This document shows, piece after piece, positions 9,970 to 20,595 of a stretch of DNA of 64,000 nt. Source of the stretch: Bolinopsis microptera (lineage: Eukaryota > Ctenophora > Tentaculata > Lobata > Bolinopsidae). A program made the position numbers and the translations under genes. The notes beneath the pieces are model-generated. The model was not told the origin of the DNA, did not search any database, and was given only the letters and a program-made list of their open reading frames with translations. Location of the stretch: assembly GCF_026151205.1 (NCBI RefSeq), contig NC_087074.1, forward strand, positions 15,728,962-15,792,961, written 5' to 3'. How positions within the stretch are numbered: the first letter of the stretch is position 1; each line of letters begins with the position of its first letter.

Positions 9970-10770
9970 AAGTGGTACTGGTAGAGGAATTTATTTTCCC
10001 CCTTCGAATCAATCAAGCTAAATGATTTGTTGTAAATACTGAGATCAAACTATCAATTTACAGGCTATCGTCAAACATGTTGCAAGGAGTCATCTTCAGT
10101 GACATAAGCCTAAAAATTGTAAAAAGTTAGTAATACCCTAAATTCCTTTAAAAATATGAACACTCTTAAAGTTAAGGGGACATACACAAAAGATTTTTAT
10201 GCCGGGGGCCCTGTAGTTAACTTCATATTAAGAAAGTATACATCAATAAGATTTGATACATTAAAAGTTGTTTTTCATTTTGAGAGCACTCACTTTCGAA
10301 AAAAATAAATATTTTCTTTTTCGAAAGTTTTGGAGATTTTGAGAAGTCTGTCACTGTAATACCAATATTTCAGTCATTTTAATAGTCTTTTGGCTGATTT
10401 CTACTGAACATTACTTACAATCCGTTAAAAAAACCCCTGAAAGGATTATATAATTGAACAATAAATAACGAAGTTACAGACCGAACAAGGTCGAAAAAAG
10501 AAAAATTGAAATATTTGCCTACTTCTAAATCTAAAGTTGTACATTTCACCAATCACCCAGGTCAGCAGATATCGCTTTAAAAATTCTTTTGAGTGTAGCT
10601 GGTGATTACATCAAACCTTTTGGAATAGGATTTCTATCAGATTTGAGTTTTAAGCTATGAAACGTGGCCTTCGTAAAATTCATCGTAAAAAAGGGCCAAA
10701 AACATAAAATTAAAATTAAGATGTTAGGAGTAAGGGAAGGCAAAAGGATTTTAGTGTTCAAAATGTAATA
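9970..10770. other. No gene seen
   Basis: AT-rich sequence. A short imperfect palindrome around TTTCGAAAAAAATAAA (10306-10330) is the only structure noted. Confidence 0.4.
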
Positions 10771-10857
10771 CCATTTACCAGGAGCGATTGATTTATTGAT
10801 TAGTTGATTAATTAAATAAATTCAGCAACTGAGACTTGAACCACCTCTCCCCACCAG

Positions 10858-11019
10858 GTAACAGAGCTAGGACAGACTCAGTGTCTCCTCGGCATCACTG
10901 GTATGGACATCCCCGCACCTGCTGGCCCTCTCTGGATCCTGGGGGATGTTTTCCTAGGTCCTTACTACACTGTCTTCGACATGGGCAATAAAAGGGTCGG
11001 GTTTGCTGCCGCCGCTTAA
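10858..11019 (+). pseudogene. Orphan duplicate of the aspartic protease last exon
   Basis: The 54 codons with TAA at 11017-11019 match those of 4476-4637 base for base by eye, and the CCACCAG acceptor is kept. The upstream exons are not duplicated. It could serve as an alternative last exon for the protease transcript or be inert. The sequence alone does not decide. Confidence 0.8.
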
Positions 11020-11234
11020 AACACGCATCAACTAACTAGTCATAATGATCATCAACAATCAAGTGACAGAATTCTACTTTGCTGATTGGTTTATTGTTTA
11101 GTTGATTGGGTTTCATGTTTTGTCTTGGTCCGTGATTTTTGTGGTATTTGGTTTATAATATAATTTTATGTTTAGTGATAAAACGATAAACCGTTTAAGC
11201 ATCCTAAGTTTTGCTATTTATCATTCCAAACATG

Positions 11235-11878
11235 CTACATACATACATGCTACATGAAGAGGTCTCCTCCTAGTCGTTGGAGTGGCCTGCATCACACACA
11301 TCTCTTCTACGGCGTAACATGTTCCTCCATTCCACTCGCTTTAGAGCCAACTGTTTTACTGCATCTCTGCTGATGTTATCGACACCTGTAAATTCAGCCG
11401 CATCCTCGAGCACACAGGCCATCCAGCCTTTGCGGGGTCGTCCTCTCAGTCTCTTTCCATAGTTTGGTTTCCAATCCAGTAAGAAATTGGGGAACCGCGT
11501 CTCTGGCATTCTGACAACATGTCCGTACCACCTTAGTCTAGCCGCACCTATCCTGGTCTCACCCGACCTCGCAGAGGTAGAAGCACACCGTCCTTGATTT
11601 GTGTGTAATGTTTCAGTAGCAAACTTTTAGAGAGGAGAAGTTGCCAGCATCTCGCACCCGGTTTTTTATCGACCTTTGCCTGTCTAGATCCATAGTGTTT
11701 AGTTGCACGTCATCTGTTTATACTGGAGTCACCCAGGACAGATTACAATGCTTAATAGTAGCACCTCGAAAAGGATGTGATTCTTCATCACGCACTATGG
11801 TCATTGGAATAGGAGAGGTTATTGGCTTCACCGCCTTCACGATCACTATTCCCTGAGATTATAAATAATCTCTTGCCA
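11235..11878 (-). mobile_element. 5'-truncated LINE with 9-bp target duplication
   Basis: Flanked by CCAAACATG (11226-11234 and 11879-11887). The sister block near 4840 has one copy of this target, showing the empty site. The minus-strand reading gives RLRWYGHVVRMPETRF, then [18 protein letters not shown], then [12 protein letters not shown] and CDAGHSND, the C-terminal tail of a non-LTR reverse transcriptase. The 3' tail carries ATGT and CATGTAGCATG units. It is a truncated insertion that happened after the block duplication. Confidence 0.88.
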
Positions 11879-12740
11879 CCAAACATGAAGTCATGCGAAT
11901 AGCTGTGTCTTTAAATTTAATGGGACATACACCAAACCGTTTATGATTATTCCCGGCAGATCACTTCATAATGGACATAATACATAACATAAGTTTACTG
12001 TTTAGGCACTTACAGTTACAAACATTTGTCGAATAAAGCTGAGTGAAGAATAATTTTAAACGTTTCCACCGACAAAATTGTAGATGCTACCAAATCGTAC
12101 AGGTCTTGAGATATCGTTCCACAAATTCTTTGAGTGCAGCTGAAGCCGGATTTCTCGGAATACAACATTAGCTAGCATTTATATTTTAAGTTCAACCAAA
12201 CTGAAAGTCATTTAATTTAAACTGAGTACGAGCCTCTGTTTTGCTTTTTGTACCAGCTCTCTACTGAAACCGTTTAACATTTAAAACAATCGCACCTTAG
12301 TAATAGTCGTTATTAAGTGGTAATGCCTACAAGTACAATAAACCGTTTTGTTTAAGACACAATTCAAATGGTTTCTGATCCATCAACTGGAGTACCCCTG
12401 ACAATCACAACCGATTTACGAGCCATTCATAATTCTTGAATGAGATTTATCGTCGACCAAAAGATAAAGAGCCCACTCACTGCTGAACATCTTGAGAAGA
12501 TTATGAAATTGCTCGCAGATTGACATAACGATGGCTCTTAATTAAAGGAGTAAAGGGGAGCAACCTTCAGTTCACTGTTTCTTCCGAATTTAATGGGATT
12601 GTTCGTGGTTATCGTAGATAATTTCGAGCTTATGATATCAAAGTTAAGTGCATTTTAAGTCTTTGAATTTGGACCGTAAAAGCATATGATTTACATTCGC
12701 CATCTCCTCTGTCAATGATGCTTATTTTCATATTTACTTT

Positions 12741-13243
12741 GATTAAAATCATTTATCTACCTAGAGTGCTGAACTCATATAATTTGGAATGGACTCTCTT
12801 AACAGACACGACAAACTTTGTCAACTATTTCAAATCAGAGGTCACTGACACTAATTAGCATCTATGAAAAAGTGTACTGGATAGTGAACAAAAAGGACGA
12901 AAAATGGATAATTTCTCGTTTAAAATGTCAATAACTTCTAAAATCGTAATAACTATAAGCTTGGTCAGACCACAGACGCAACTTTTGGTCAATTTGAAGG
13001 ACCAAATTTTTCTCGGGTGATTCGATCGTAAAATATTGATTCCAAATATAAGCAATAAGGGGTCGTTCACATATTAGTTATTACGTAATCTTTTTTGGAC
13101 AATTTTACCCCCCCCCCCCCCCCACTCATGGCGCTTATTACACAGACTCTATACTTATAGAGTTTTAGGGTAAATGTTAAACGAGTTATCGGAGAAACCG
13201 AATTTGTCGTGAAGTCAATTTCTAAACGTTTCGATTCAGCAAG
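12741..13243. other. No gene seen; long C-run
   Basis: AT-rich sequence with a poly-C run at about 13108-13124, like the homopolymer G/C runs at 8981, 25421, 31103 and 35891. The open frames are not supportable. Confidence 0.4.
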
Positions 13244-13496
13244 TATGGTGATTAATCACTCAAAGTCGGCTGTCACGTGACTTTTTTTGACTAACCAAAC
13301 TACAAAATTCCGAGCATTCTGGTATAAGGGTTATTATATATCAAATGCTTGAGGTAGGGATTGGGTTAGTGACAGTGTTGGGGTGAGAGTAAAGTTTTGC
13401 AAAATTAAAATAATCAGTCAGAGGCACTTGTTAAACTGATTAAACATTTGTAGTTGTACTAACGTGACATTCCAGCGTAGAGTGATTTATAATCAT
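13244..13496. mobile_element. MITE-like repeat, copy 2
   Basis: A relative of 9296-9665. It has GTGATTAATCACTC at the left and GTAGAGTGATTTATAATCATC at the right, with GTCACGTGAC near 13257 and a GGGATTGGGTTAG patch inside. It is diverged and the bounds are approximate. Confidence 0.4.
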
Positions 13497-14737
13497 CCAG
13501 TTCCACTAGATTCAATAAGCATCTCTCCAATTAAGCTAGTGAATGTAGTGAATATCTAATTGTAATACTAATATCCTTGTAATATTACGGACTAATAAAA
13601 GTGTTTGGTTACTAAACCGTCCTTTCGCTAAAATTTATTTTTCTATTTAACAAAGTAATTAAGTGAACCAATACTAATTTCGATTTCAATAAAATGGTTG
13701 GAAATATAATGAAAAATTTAATGCAGCTCACAATTTTCCGGCCTGTCTCCTGAAGACCAATATGTAACTGAAAGATACTTGATATTCGCGAGGGTATCTC
13801 TCCTAAATGATCGGGTTTAAAATCTTGCTCGATTATCAGGAAGTCTTCAAAATCCCTGATAAAACCCCTAACCAAGCGACTTTGTAATCCGCCCCCAAAC
13901 GTATTTCAAGATACGTTAGATTTTTAAAACAAAAATAAATTGCAGTCTGCCCATAAGCTATAAATTTAATTTGATCCATTTTCAGCTTGGTACGTAAGTT
14001 CTTCAAAATTTTAATAGCGGAACATGGTCTGAACTCTGAGATGGTCAAATTCTAATCGTCATTCTTATTCGAAGCTTTAGCTACAGACAGTGGACAGAAA
14101 GTGCAATCAAAAATCGCGCTTGCTCTTTAAATGTAAACTCCTGAATACTTGAACATCATAGCTGCTACTGGGCTGGACATATAGTCAGACTAAACTGTAA
14201 ACTATTAATTAAACTATGGACAAGTCGTCCAGGATAAACCGACAAATTTTGTATTCTCGCCACTGGGCCCGGCCAGAAGCAATTACAGAATGAAAAATTA
14301 TTGTCAATTCCCCGCATTACATAATTCTCATTACCCATTGAACATCATATTTTATCCGTTTCCACTACGAATACGATCCCATTATTCTGATAAGGGATTA
14401 GCACCTAGTAACCTGATATCATCTTAAAGATATTGTTAAACTTGAAGTTTTCCAAGAAACTTGCAATGTATTCGGGGTAAGCTTGGTGGTATGGCAGCGA
14501 AATGACCATAACGAAGTGCCAAGTGCAGATTGGACCGACTCAAATTAATGATTCTTAAGTTATATTAAGTTTAACCAGACGACGTGGGGTGAGAGCTTTG
14601 ATGGCGCAAGTTGGGAGGCATTAATAAATTGGACTCCTGGTGGTTCTCCTTATAGGATGCGAACTCAAAACTGTTTAATCATTAAAAAGCTATTTCTTAA
14701 TATCGGAACAATTATTCTATTTCTAAAGTATCTCAAC
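13497..14737. other. No gene seen
   Basis: Overlapping short minus-strand frames at 13612-14048 have no recognisable features. The part 14330-14680 is a diverged relative of 18470-19030, sharing TTTCCAAGAAACTT, GGTGAGAGCTT and AATAAATTGGACTC, so an old duplication or repeat family flanks the hAT at 15083-18207. Confidence 0.45.
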
Positions 14738-14790
14738 AAAGTAAGTTCATTATTGAGCAATATCATATTGCTCAATAATGAACTTACTTT
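14738..14790. repeat. Perfect 26-bp-arm palindrome
   Basis: Positions 14738-14763 are the exact reverse complement of 14765-14790, with a single C at 14764 as centre. No mismatches are visible. The arms hold TTCATTATTGAGC and its complement. It could form a cruciform or an RNA hairpin. No flanking transposon end was found. Confidence 0.95.
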
Positions 14791-15559
14791 ATGGCACAAG
14801 TAGCTGCAACTGATCAGCTCTTAGTCTTAATTGGGCTGCAATCATTGACAGGCCTATAATTACTCATTTTTCAATGACCGATATCTCGATTTTTAATAGG
14901 ATTAGAGCGTAAAACGAATGCTTCCCGGAATCAGCACAATGAAGATAACAAGATCCTGTTGGATTTTCAATTATTCATCTCCCACAGGTAGTCCCTAGCA
15001 ATATGTTTGGCACGGTTAAATTGTCCACGAAAAATACTAAAACGTGCATTATTTTTGACCGTGCATATTTTTGAAACGCCACTGCCAAGGATCGACCGGG
15101 ACCACTTTTTTGGCCGGGACCGGAACTGGAGAAAAGTGCCGGGACCAGGATTAAGCCGGGACCGAGAATAAGACTGAGACCAGGAACAAGACCGGGACCG
15201 GGAATAAGACCAGGAACAAGACGGGGACCGGGAATACGACCGGGACCGGGATTAGGCCTGGATTGGGACCGGGATCGTAGATAACAAAAATTTTAGTTCT
15301 TTCATAATTTCATTCAAATTTCTGATTGTTTCTGAATAGACTCATTGACTCAGTGAAGACAGATTCTAATGAAAATAAATAGCTGAATTACGTATCGACA
15401 TTTCTACGTCATATTCGTATTCTGAAATAGTATTATTTCAATTATAAAGATCTATGTTCACATTAAAAATTTGACGACGAAATTCTCAAATCATGAGATT
15501 CAGTAACAGTAACACTACACGAATCCACAAGATTACAAAAATGTTACTTTCAATATTGT

Positions 15560-15630
15560 TTACCTGGGGACCCCAGGCTATTATGTTCATAAACATTTGG
15601 CGGAATGACAGGCTGAGCGCCGCCCAGTAA
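15560..15630 (-). mobile_element. Miniature TTACTGGGC element, copy 2
   Basis: Inverted relative to copy 1: starts TTACCTGGGGACCCCAGG and ends CGCCGCCCAGTAA. The flanks AATATTGT (15552-15559) and AATATTCT (15631-15638) are an 8-bp duplication with one mismatch. Confidence 0.8.
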
Positions 15631-15719
15631 AATATTCTTTGATATTATAATGTACTAGAAAACCCGTGGTCACAGGGAGGAACCTACTACTAATACTATT
15701 ATAGGTGCAGTATTTAAAC

Positions 15720-16175
15720 AATATGCTATTCATGCTTATATGTCATCTATGTCCTGCTACACATGTGGAAGATCCTCCATGGGTCCATCAGCAACGATCT
15801 GAAGATTAACTTCACTTCAAGACCTCGAACTGGCAATTGGCATTAAAGCAATTATACCCTCTCTACGAAGGGGTGTTGCTGCTTACCACCAGAGTCTCTA
15901 TGACAATTTGTTCGCTGTTATTGGTCCACGTCTCTGGAATTGTCTTCCTGGTTACATCAACAGGATGGAAGAATTTGAATCCTTCAAAATACAACTCACA
16001 TCCTTGCTCCGGCAGATCCCTGACCAGCCTCCGGTCAACAAGGGATACACATCCCTCAATATGCAATACCAACTCCATCCTGGAATGGCGAAAGGATCCT
16101 GTAACATCGGAGCTATGGGGCGGTCAAGATAGTTGATGACCCTGTTGCAATGCCCTAAACCCAACAAAAGTAAGT
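15720..16175 (+). pseudogene. LINE reverse transcriptase C-terminal fragment
   Basis: Reads SLYDNLFAVIGPRLWNCLP, then EFESFKIQLTSLL and QIPDQPPV in one frame, then switches frame to NSILEWRKDPVTSELWGG. This is the C-terminal domain common in CR1/jockey-type non-LTR elements (phrase 'FAVxGPxLWNxLP'). A short AAGTAAGTAAGTA tail ends the copy near 16175. It is frameshifted and dead. Confidence 0.7.
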
Positions 16176-17439
16176 AAGTATCAAGTTGGTTGATCAGTGT
16201 ATTGGAGTATTGGATTTCTAGAATATTCTACATTTGATTTTAGTAGTGTAAAATAGAGGTTGCCAACCAGACTAGTCCTCCCGGGGCATACCAATGATAA
16301 ACTTTGCCTGCTCACAAGTACTACGCACTACACACTTGACTTGCTTAGTCGTTTAGCGACTAAAACTAATTACTCACGATAAACAAGTATCGCACACTAG
16401 TATAACACTCTAGATACGATATTTAAGTATCGCACGCGTAAATGGAAAGGGTGCAATATCAAGTATTGTACGAATGGGAACTATAATGAAGGTACGGTAA
16501 TTTGTACCGTAAACGAATAGATTCACAAACCTCTACAAGCAATCCGTGCTGTGATATGACGTGTAATACAATAATGCGAGTATTGCTAACTACTCTAATT
16601 TGACTCTTTACATGCAATTTAGTGCTGTAATGCTTTCAATTCGATCGAGTGATTGTAACTTGAATCCTAAGTAAGGGAGGTACAAAGGAAACAGGGTATT
16701 TGAACAATAAGTCTCGAAGTGGAATATGCAACTATTTGATCAATGAACTATACTAGCGGCTCGTCGGCCACGCGACAGTGTTTTTCGGCAGCGGTAACTT
16801 TTGTAACTGTACATCAAAGCTCCTCGAAAAACTCACTCTAGCGGGGCAGGCGGGCACTAAACAGCATTGCCGCATTGTGTCACGTGATACCACATCGCGA
16901 ACCACGTCGTGGTGTCGCTCGGCGCAATCTCAAAAATAAATATCCTTAAACTAATGCACCCGACTAACGCGTGTCTTACTCCGCGAAACCATACAAAATC
17001 TATTACACTAATCCTACCTAAACTTACACTCAGCTCCAACGGCTTTTCTACACTCAAACTAGAACATTCTAAAAGATCGATTATTACGCTAAAACCCTGC
17101 TCACTGCTGTAAACAGCTTATCATATTACACTATTAGCGTATCACATACTACTGATATTTGGTTATCCGTATCTATTAAAGTCCAAGTAGACGTCGTGTT
17201 GTGGTTAATCATAGCGACTCTTTACCTAAAATGCAACCGTTTTTACATGTAGAGAGATTTTACTTGTAAAGAGTTCCTGATCTCCAAGAGGAAGGTGGGC
17301 TTCCGACAAAGAAAGATTACAAGAATCAGTGCGGACACTGGACAGTGATATCGAGAAAGGAAGAAACAGTGATACTGACGAGTCAGTCAGAGAGATTGGC
17401 GATGATGCAGCGACTTGGAACCTACTGACCAACTCCTAC

Positions 17440-17721
17440 GCAGTACTTCAGACGGGCCCGGATCTCCGAACAACGTGGTAAAGAACGAGATTACCAGATA
17501 GTTGAAGGACAAGCCCCAGAGACGTAATCCCCTGAAGTTCTGGCGAAAAATAACACTCTGTACCCTATCTGAACCAGCTTGTCTGGACATATCTGTGTCC
17601 ACCTCCTTTCTCAGTCGCAAGTGAAAGGGCTTTCAAGGTGGCGAAAAACATTGTAGGGGATAGCAGACTGAGCCTCCGGCTGGAAAACTTAAAAATCAAC
17701 TTGATTATCAAATACAACTGA
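17440..17721 (+). pseudogene. hAT transposase C-terminal dimerisation region
   Basis: Frames combine to give KDKPQRRNPLKFWR, then SVASERAFKVAKNIV, then RLSLRLENLKIN and IIKYN before a stop at 17721. The SVASERAFSxAxxxxxxxRxxLxxENxxxLxFLKxN pattern is the hallmark of the hAT C-terminal dimerisation domain. There is a frameshift just before SVASER, and the DDE part upstream is not recognisable. Confidence 0.8.
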
Positions 17722-18207
17722 AGAGCCATAAACTACGAAATATATCAGCTCAAGTTCCCACCTGATTGTTATTGGTTATATTACCATGCCCCGAACAATC
17801 TGAACAAAGACGACTCGGACGACGAGAGTATGGTTACAGAGTCTAATGAAGAGGCAGTTAGATTTACTGACGAATCAGATGCCACCCTACATTGCGTAGA
17901 CTGTAGGGTAGCATACGTTTATTGACAGACTATGACACTACAATCTTGGTATCCTTTAATGATTACAACTTACAAGCACAAACACAAGCACTAGCACAGC
18001 TCACCCAACAAACTGGCACTTATCTCTGACAGAGTTTTGTTGATTAATTGGTAAAGGATTTTGCTTTAATCTTCAAGTTTCATTTCATAATTTAACAAAA
18101 TTAGCAAATAAAACAATTTTAAAACGTATAAAAACCGGGATTTCTGACCCCGGCCGATTTTTGACCAGGATTGGGAATAAGCCGGGATCCCGTCGAACCT
18201 GCCAATC

Positions 18208-20247
18208 ATATTTTCATCCGTTTCAACTTTCAATTCACTACGACCAGTATTCAGACTAGCACCTTATTTAATGTTAAGACATAAGAGTCTTTGACTTTAC
18301 TAATTTTACTTATATTACTACTTACAACAGTCTCGCATGTTTGGAATGTCCCACTAAACAAACAGAATTAGGGGTCTTTTAACATACCACACTGACACGT
18401 ATTATAGTGGTAGTGGTAGGCACTAGGCACAAGTGACGTTTAGAGTGGAAGAGATTAGGGGATATACAATATAGCTTTTATCATCTTAAACATCCTATTA
18501 AAGATAAACATCCTCTTAAACACGAGGCTTTCCAAGAAACTTACAATGTAGATACATGTCACACTCACGTTTGGAGAGGGGAGGGGGAGATATTTTCCAA
18601 ATTGTTATAGCTGTTCACAGGAGTACAGGGGAAGGGGCAGAGGGTATCGATAGCTATTTGTCTATCTTACTGAAGGAAGCTGGGACGAACTCTAAGAGAA
18701 ACTGCAAACCCTGATGCAGGACAGGGATTTTATGGAGGGAGTTATCTGGCGTATTTCTGCCTCAGTTCCGACCTTATAGTAGTTATCCCCTTAAAACATC
18801 CTCTTAAACTCGAGGGTTTCCAAGAAAATTACTTTCGTGGTACAGTAAGCTTCTAGTGACAGCAAAATGACTTCAGCAAATGAGCAAGGATCACAGACTT
18901 AATAATTTCAACCAGTGCAGAAGGTGGGATGAGAGCTTCGATTTCGCAACTTGGTCGCCAACAATAAATTGGACTCTGGTAGCTGGCGGTCAACTCTTAA
19001 ATTGATCCCTATAATTCTTATTGATGCAAACTGTTTAATCGTTGCCATTTGCCACCATTAAAAAGCTGTTTTTCAGTATGTCAGTGTATAACCACTTAAC
19101 TCTATAAATCACTCGCCAGGTATTTCTGATTCCGAAAAAACTAGGGTTAAGCTATCCATATCGATAATCGTAACCAATAATATTTATAAAAATTTACTAA
19201 AAATTACCGAAAGAAATGCCACAATGAAGTGAAATTTGAAGGAAATATTAGTGGTTTTGCCTCTCTCAGATCAGAGTCTTTTCCAAAGTAATCCACGAAA
19301 CAGATCCAAACATCTAGTATGATAAAAGGGGCAGTTTACTTGCATGTGAGCTTAAGAGGTTTGTCTGCATTTGTATCCTTATACGTTATGGAGGAACTGC
19401 AGAAGTCCAGAAGAGACAATGTTCTCTAATTGAGAAGGGAGCTCCAGGATGTCAACAGGAGTCAGGAATACCGGCATGGCACTCATTTGAATTCCGGAAG
19501 TGTTCTGGGGGTTGATACAATGTCCTCATCGGATCTGTTGCCCCAAATTCAAATTGTCAACACGACAAGGAAACGGGTCACTGATGCTCTAATGTTTTCA
19601 TGAGAGGGTTACCTGAGGACCCCAGGCTATTATGTTCATTAACAATAAAGATTTGGCGGAATGACAGGCTGAGCGCGGCCCAGTAATGAGAGGGTAATAT
19701 TGGTGCTTTAATTTTACAGAAGAACAGAAGTGGTGCTGAACCAAGTTTACTGGTAGTGGTAAACAGTGATAAAAGTCACCAATTAATTTTAGTGAAATTT
19801 GGTAACCGTTTTGGCCTTTTCCTTCATAGGAGAAATTATTGGTTTTATCAGTTTTATCTAAGTAAACCTAAATCATTATCCGCGTCCGTTCATCAAGATA
19901 AAAGATTTCATACCATTATTGGATAGTCTAGTTAGGGTTGTGGTCAGAGTTATGGTAACAGGTCAACTGATGAAATTATCTATTAAGTTGCGGAAAAATC
20001 TTCCCAATCTGTACATAAAGTGTTGTATAAAATAGGTAAAAAGCCCCGAAAAATTGAAGTTTGGTAATTGCTTTTACAAGGTTGTGGGATGCGTTTTGCA
20101 CAACTGTGATATAATAACGAGAGCAAATACAATAATAATCCCATTTATAATTTGAGTTTTAAAACTGAATTTTAAATTCGAAGAAAACATTTGTAAAACT
20201 ACCATAGTTCAAAGTCAAAGCTGCTCTGATAATCATTTTGCTACTAA
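18208..20247. other. No intact gene; coding-like remnants
   Basis: Two patches translate to plausible protein with stops: about 18665-18777 (SWDEL, then EKLQTLMQDRDFMEGVIW) and about 19389-19600 (MEELQKSRRDNVL, then LRRELQDVNRSQEYRHG). They look like coiled-coil sequence from a lost gene or transposon ORF. I cannot name the family. The miniature element at 19609 interrupts the region just after the second patch. Confidence 0.3.
19609..19686 (-). mobile_element. Miniature TTACTGGGC element, copy 3
   Basis: Starts TTACCTGAGGACCCCAGG and ends GGCCCAGTAA. It is flanked by a perfect 8-bp duplication TGAGAGGG (19601-19608 and 19687-19694). It has the same orientation as copy 2 and is the least decayed of the three at its target site. 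Confidence 0.88.
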
Positions 20248-20595
20248 GTAACCATGGCTTTAAAGCTGTCTGCTATCTAGTTGGATATCATGACTATGTG
20301 CTAGTTAGTAACCATGACTCTACTTAGTTAGTAACCATGACTCTGTGCTAGTTAGTAACCATGACTCTATCTTAGTTACTAACAATGACTCTATCTTAAT
20401 TAGTAACAATAACTCTGTGCTAGTTAGTAACCATGACATAATGACTCTGTACTAGTTAGTAACCATGAAATTATGACTCTATATTAGTTACTAGTTAGTA
20501 ACCATGACATTATGACTCTATCTTAATTACTAACCATAACTCTGTCTTACTCTTAATTAGTAACCATAACTCTATCTTAGTTCGTAACCATGAAA
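20248..20595 (+). repeat. GTTAGTAACCATGACTCT minisatellite
   Basis: About a dozen imperfect units built on TTAGTAACCATGACTCTGT with variable spacers, ending right at the stop codon of the minus-strand TRIM gene. It therefore probably lies in that gene's 3' UTR. Confidence 0.85.

Larger units (their letters stand above)
10771..12508. repeat. Duplicated block, copy 2, split by a LINE insertion
   Basis: The second copy of 4381-5458. It is longer because of a 644-bp LINE fragment at 11235-11878. Homology with the first area resumes at about 12625-12740 (matching 8632-8731). Only the last protease exon is included; no other protease exon is seen nearby, so this was a partial duplication. Confidence 0.85.
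15083..18207 (+). mobile_element. Decayed hAT transposon with CCGGGACC subterminal repeats
   Basis: The left edge near GCCAAGGATCGAC and the right edge near GTCGAACCTGCC are roughly inverted. Just inside the left edge (15095-15280) GACCGGGACC-type units repeat many times, and GACCCCGGCC and GCCGGGATCC occur at the right (18135-18190). A hAT transposase C-terminus lies inside in the expected orientation. It also holds a LINE fragment (15720-16175) and a miniature element. No certain 8-bp duplication was found, so the edges are approximate. Confidence 0.55.

Noticed and set aside
13612-14048. Two overlapping minus-strand frames as a possible small gene
   Set aside because: No recognisable domain, splice context or conserved repeat; AT-rich sequence yields such frames by chance.
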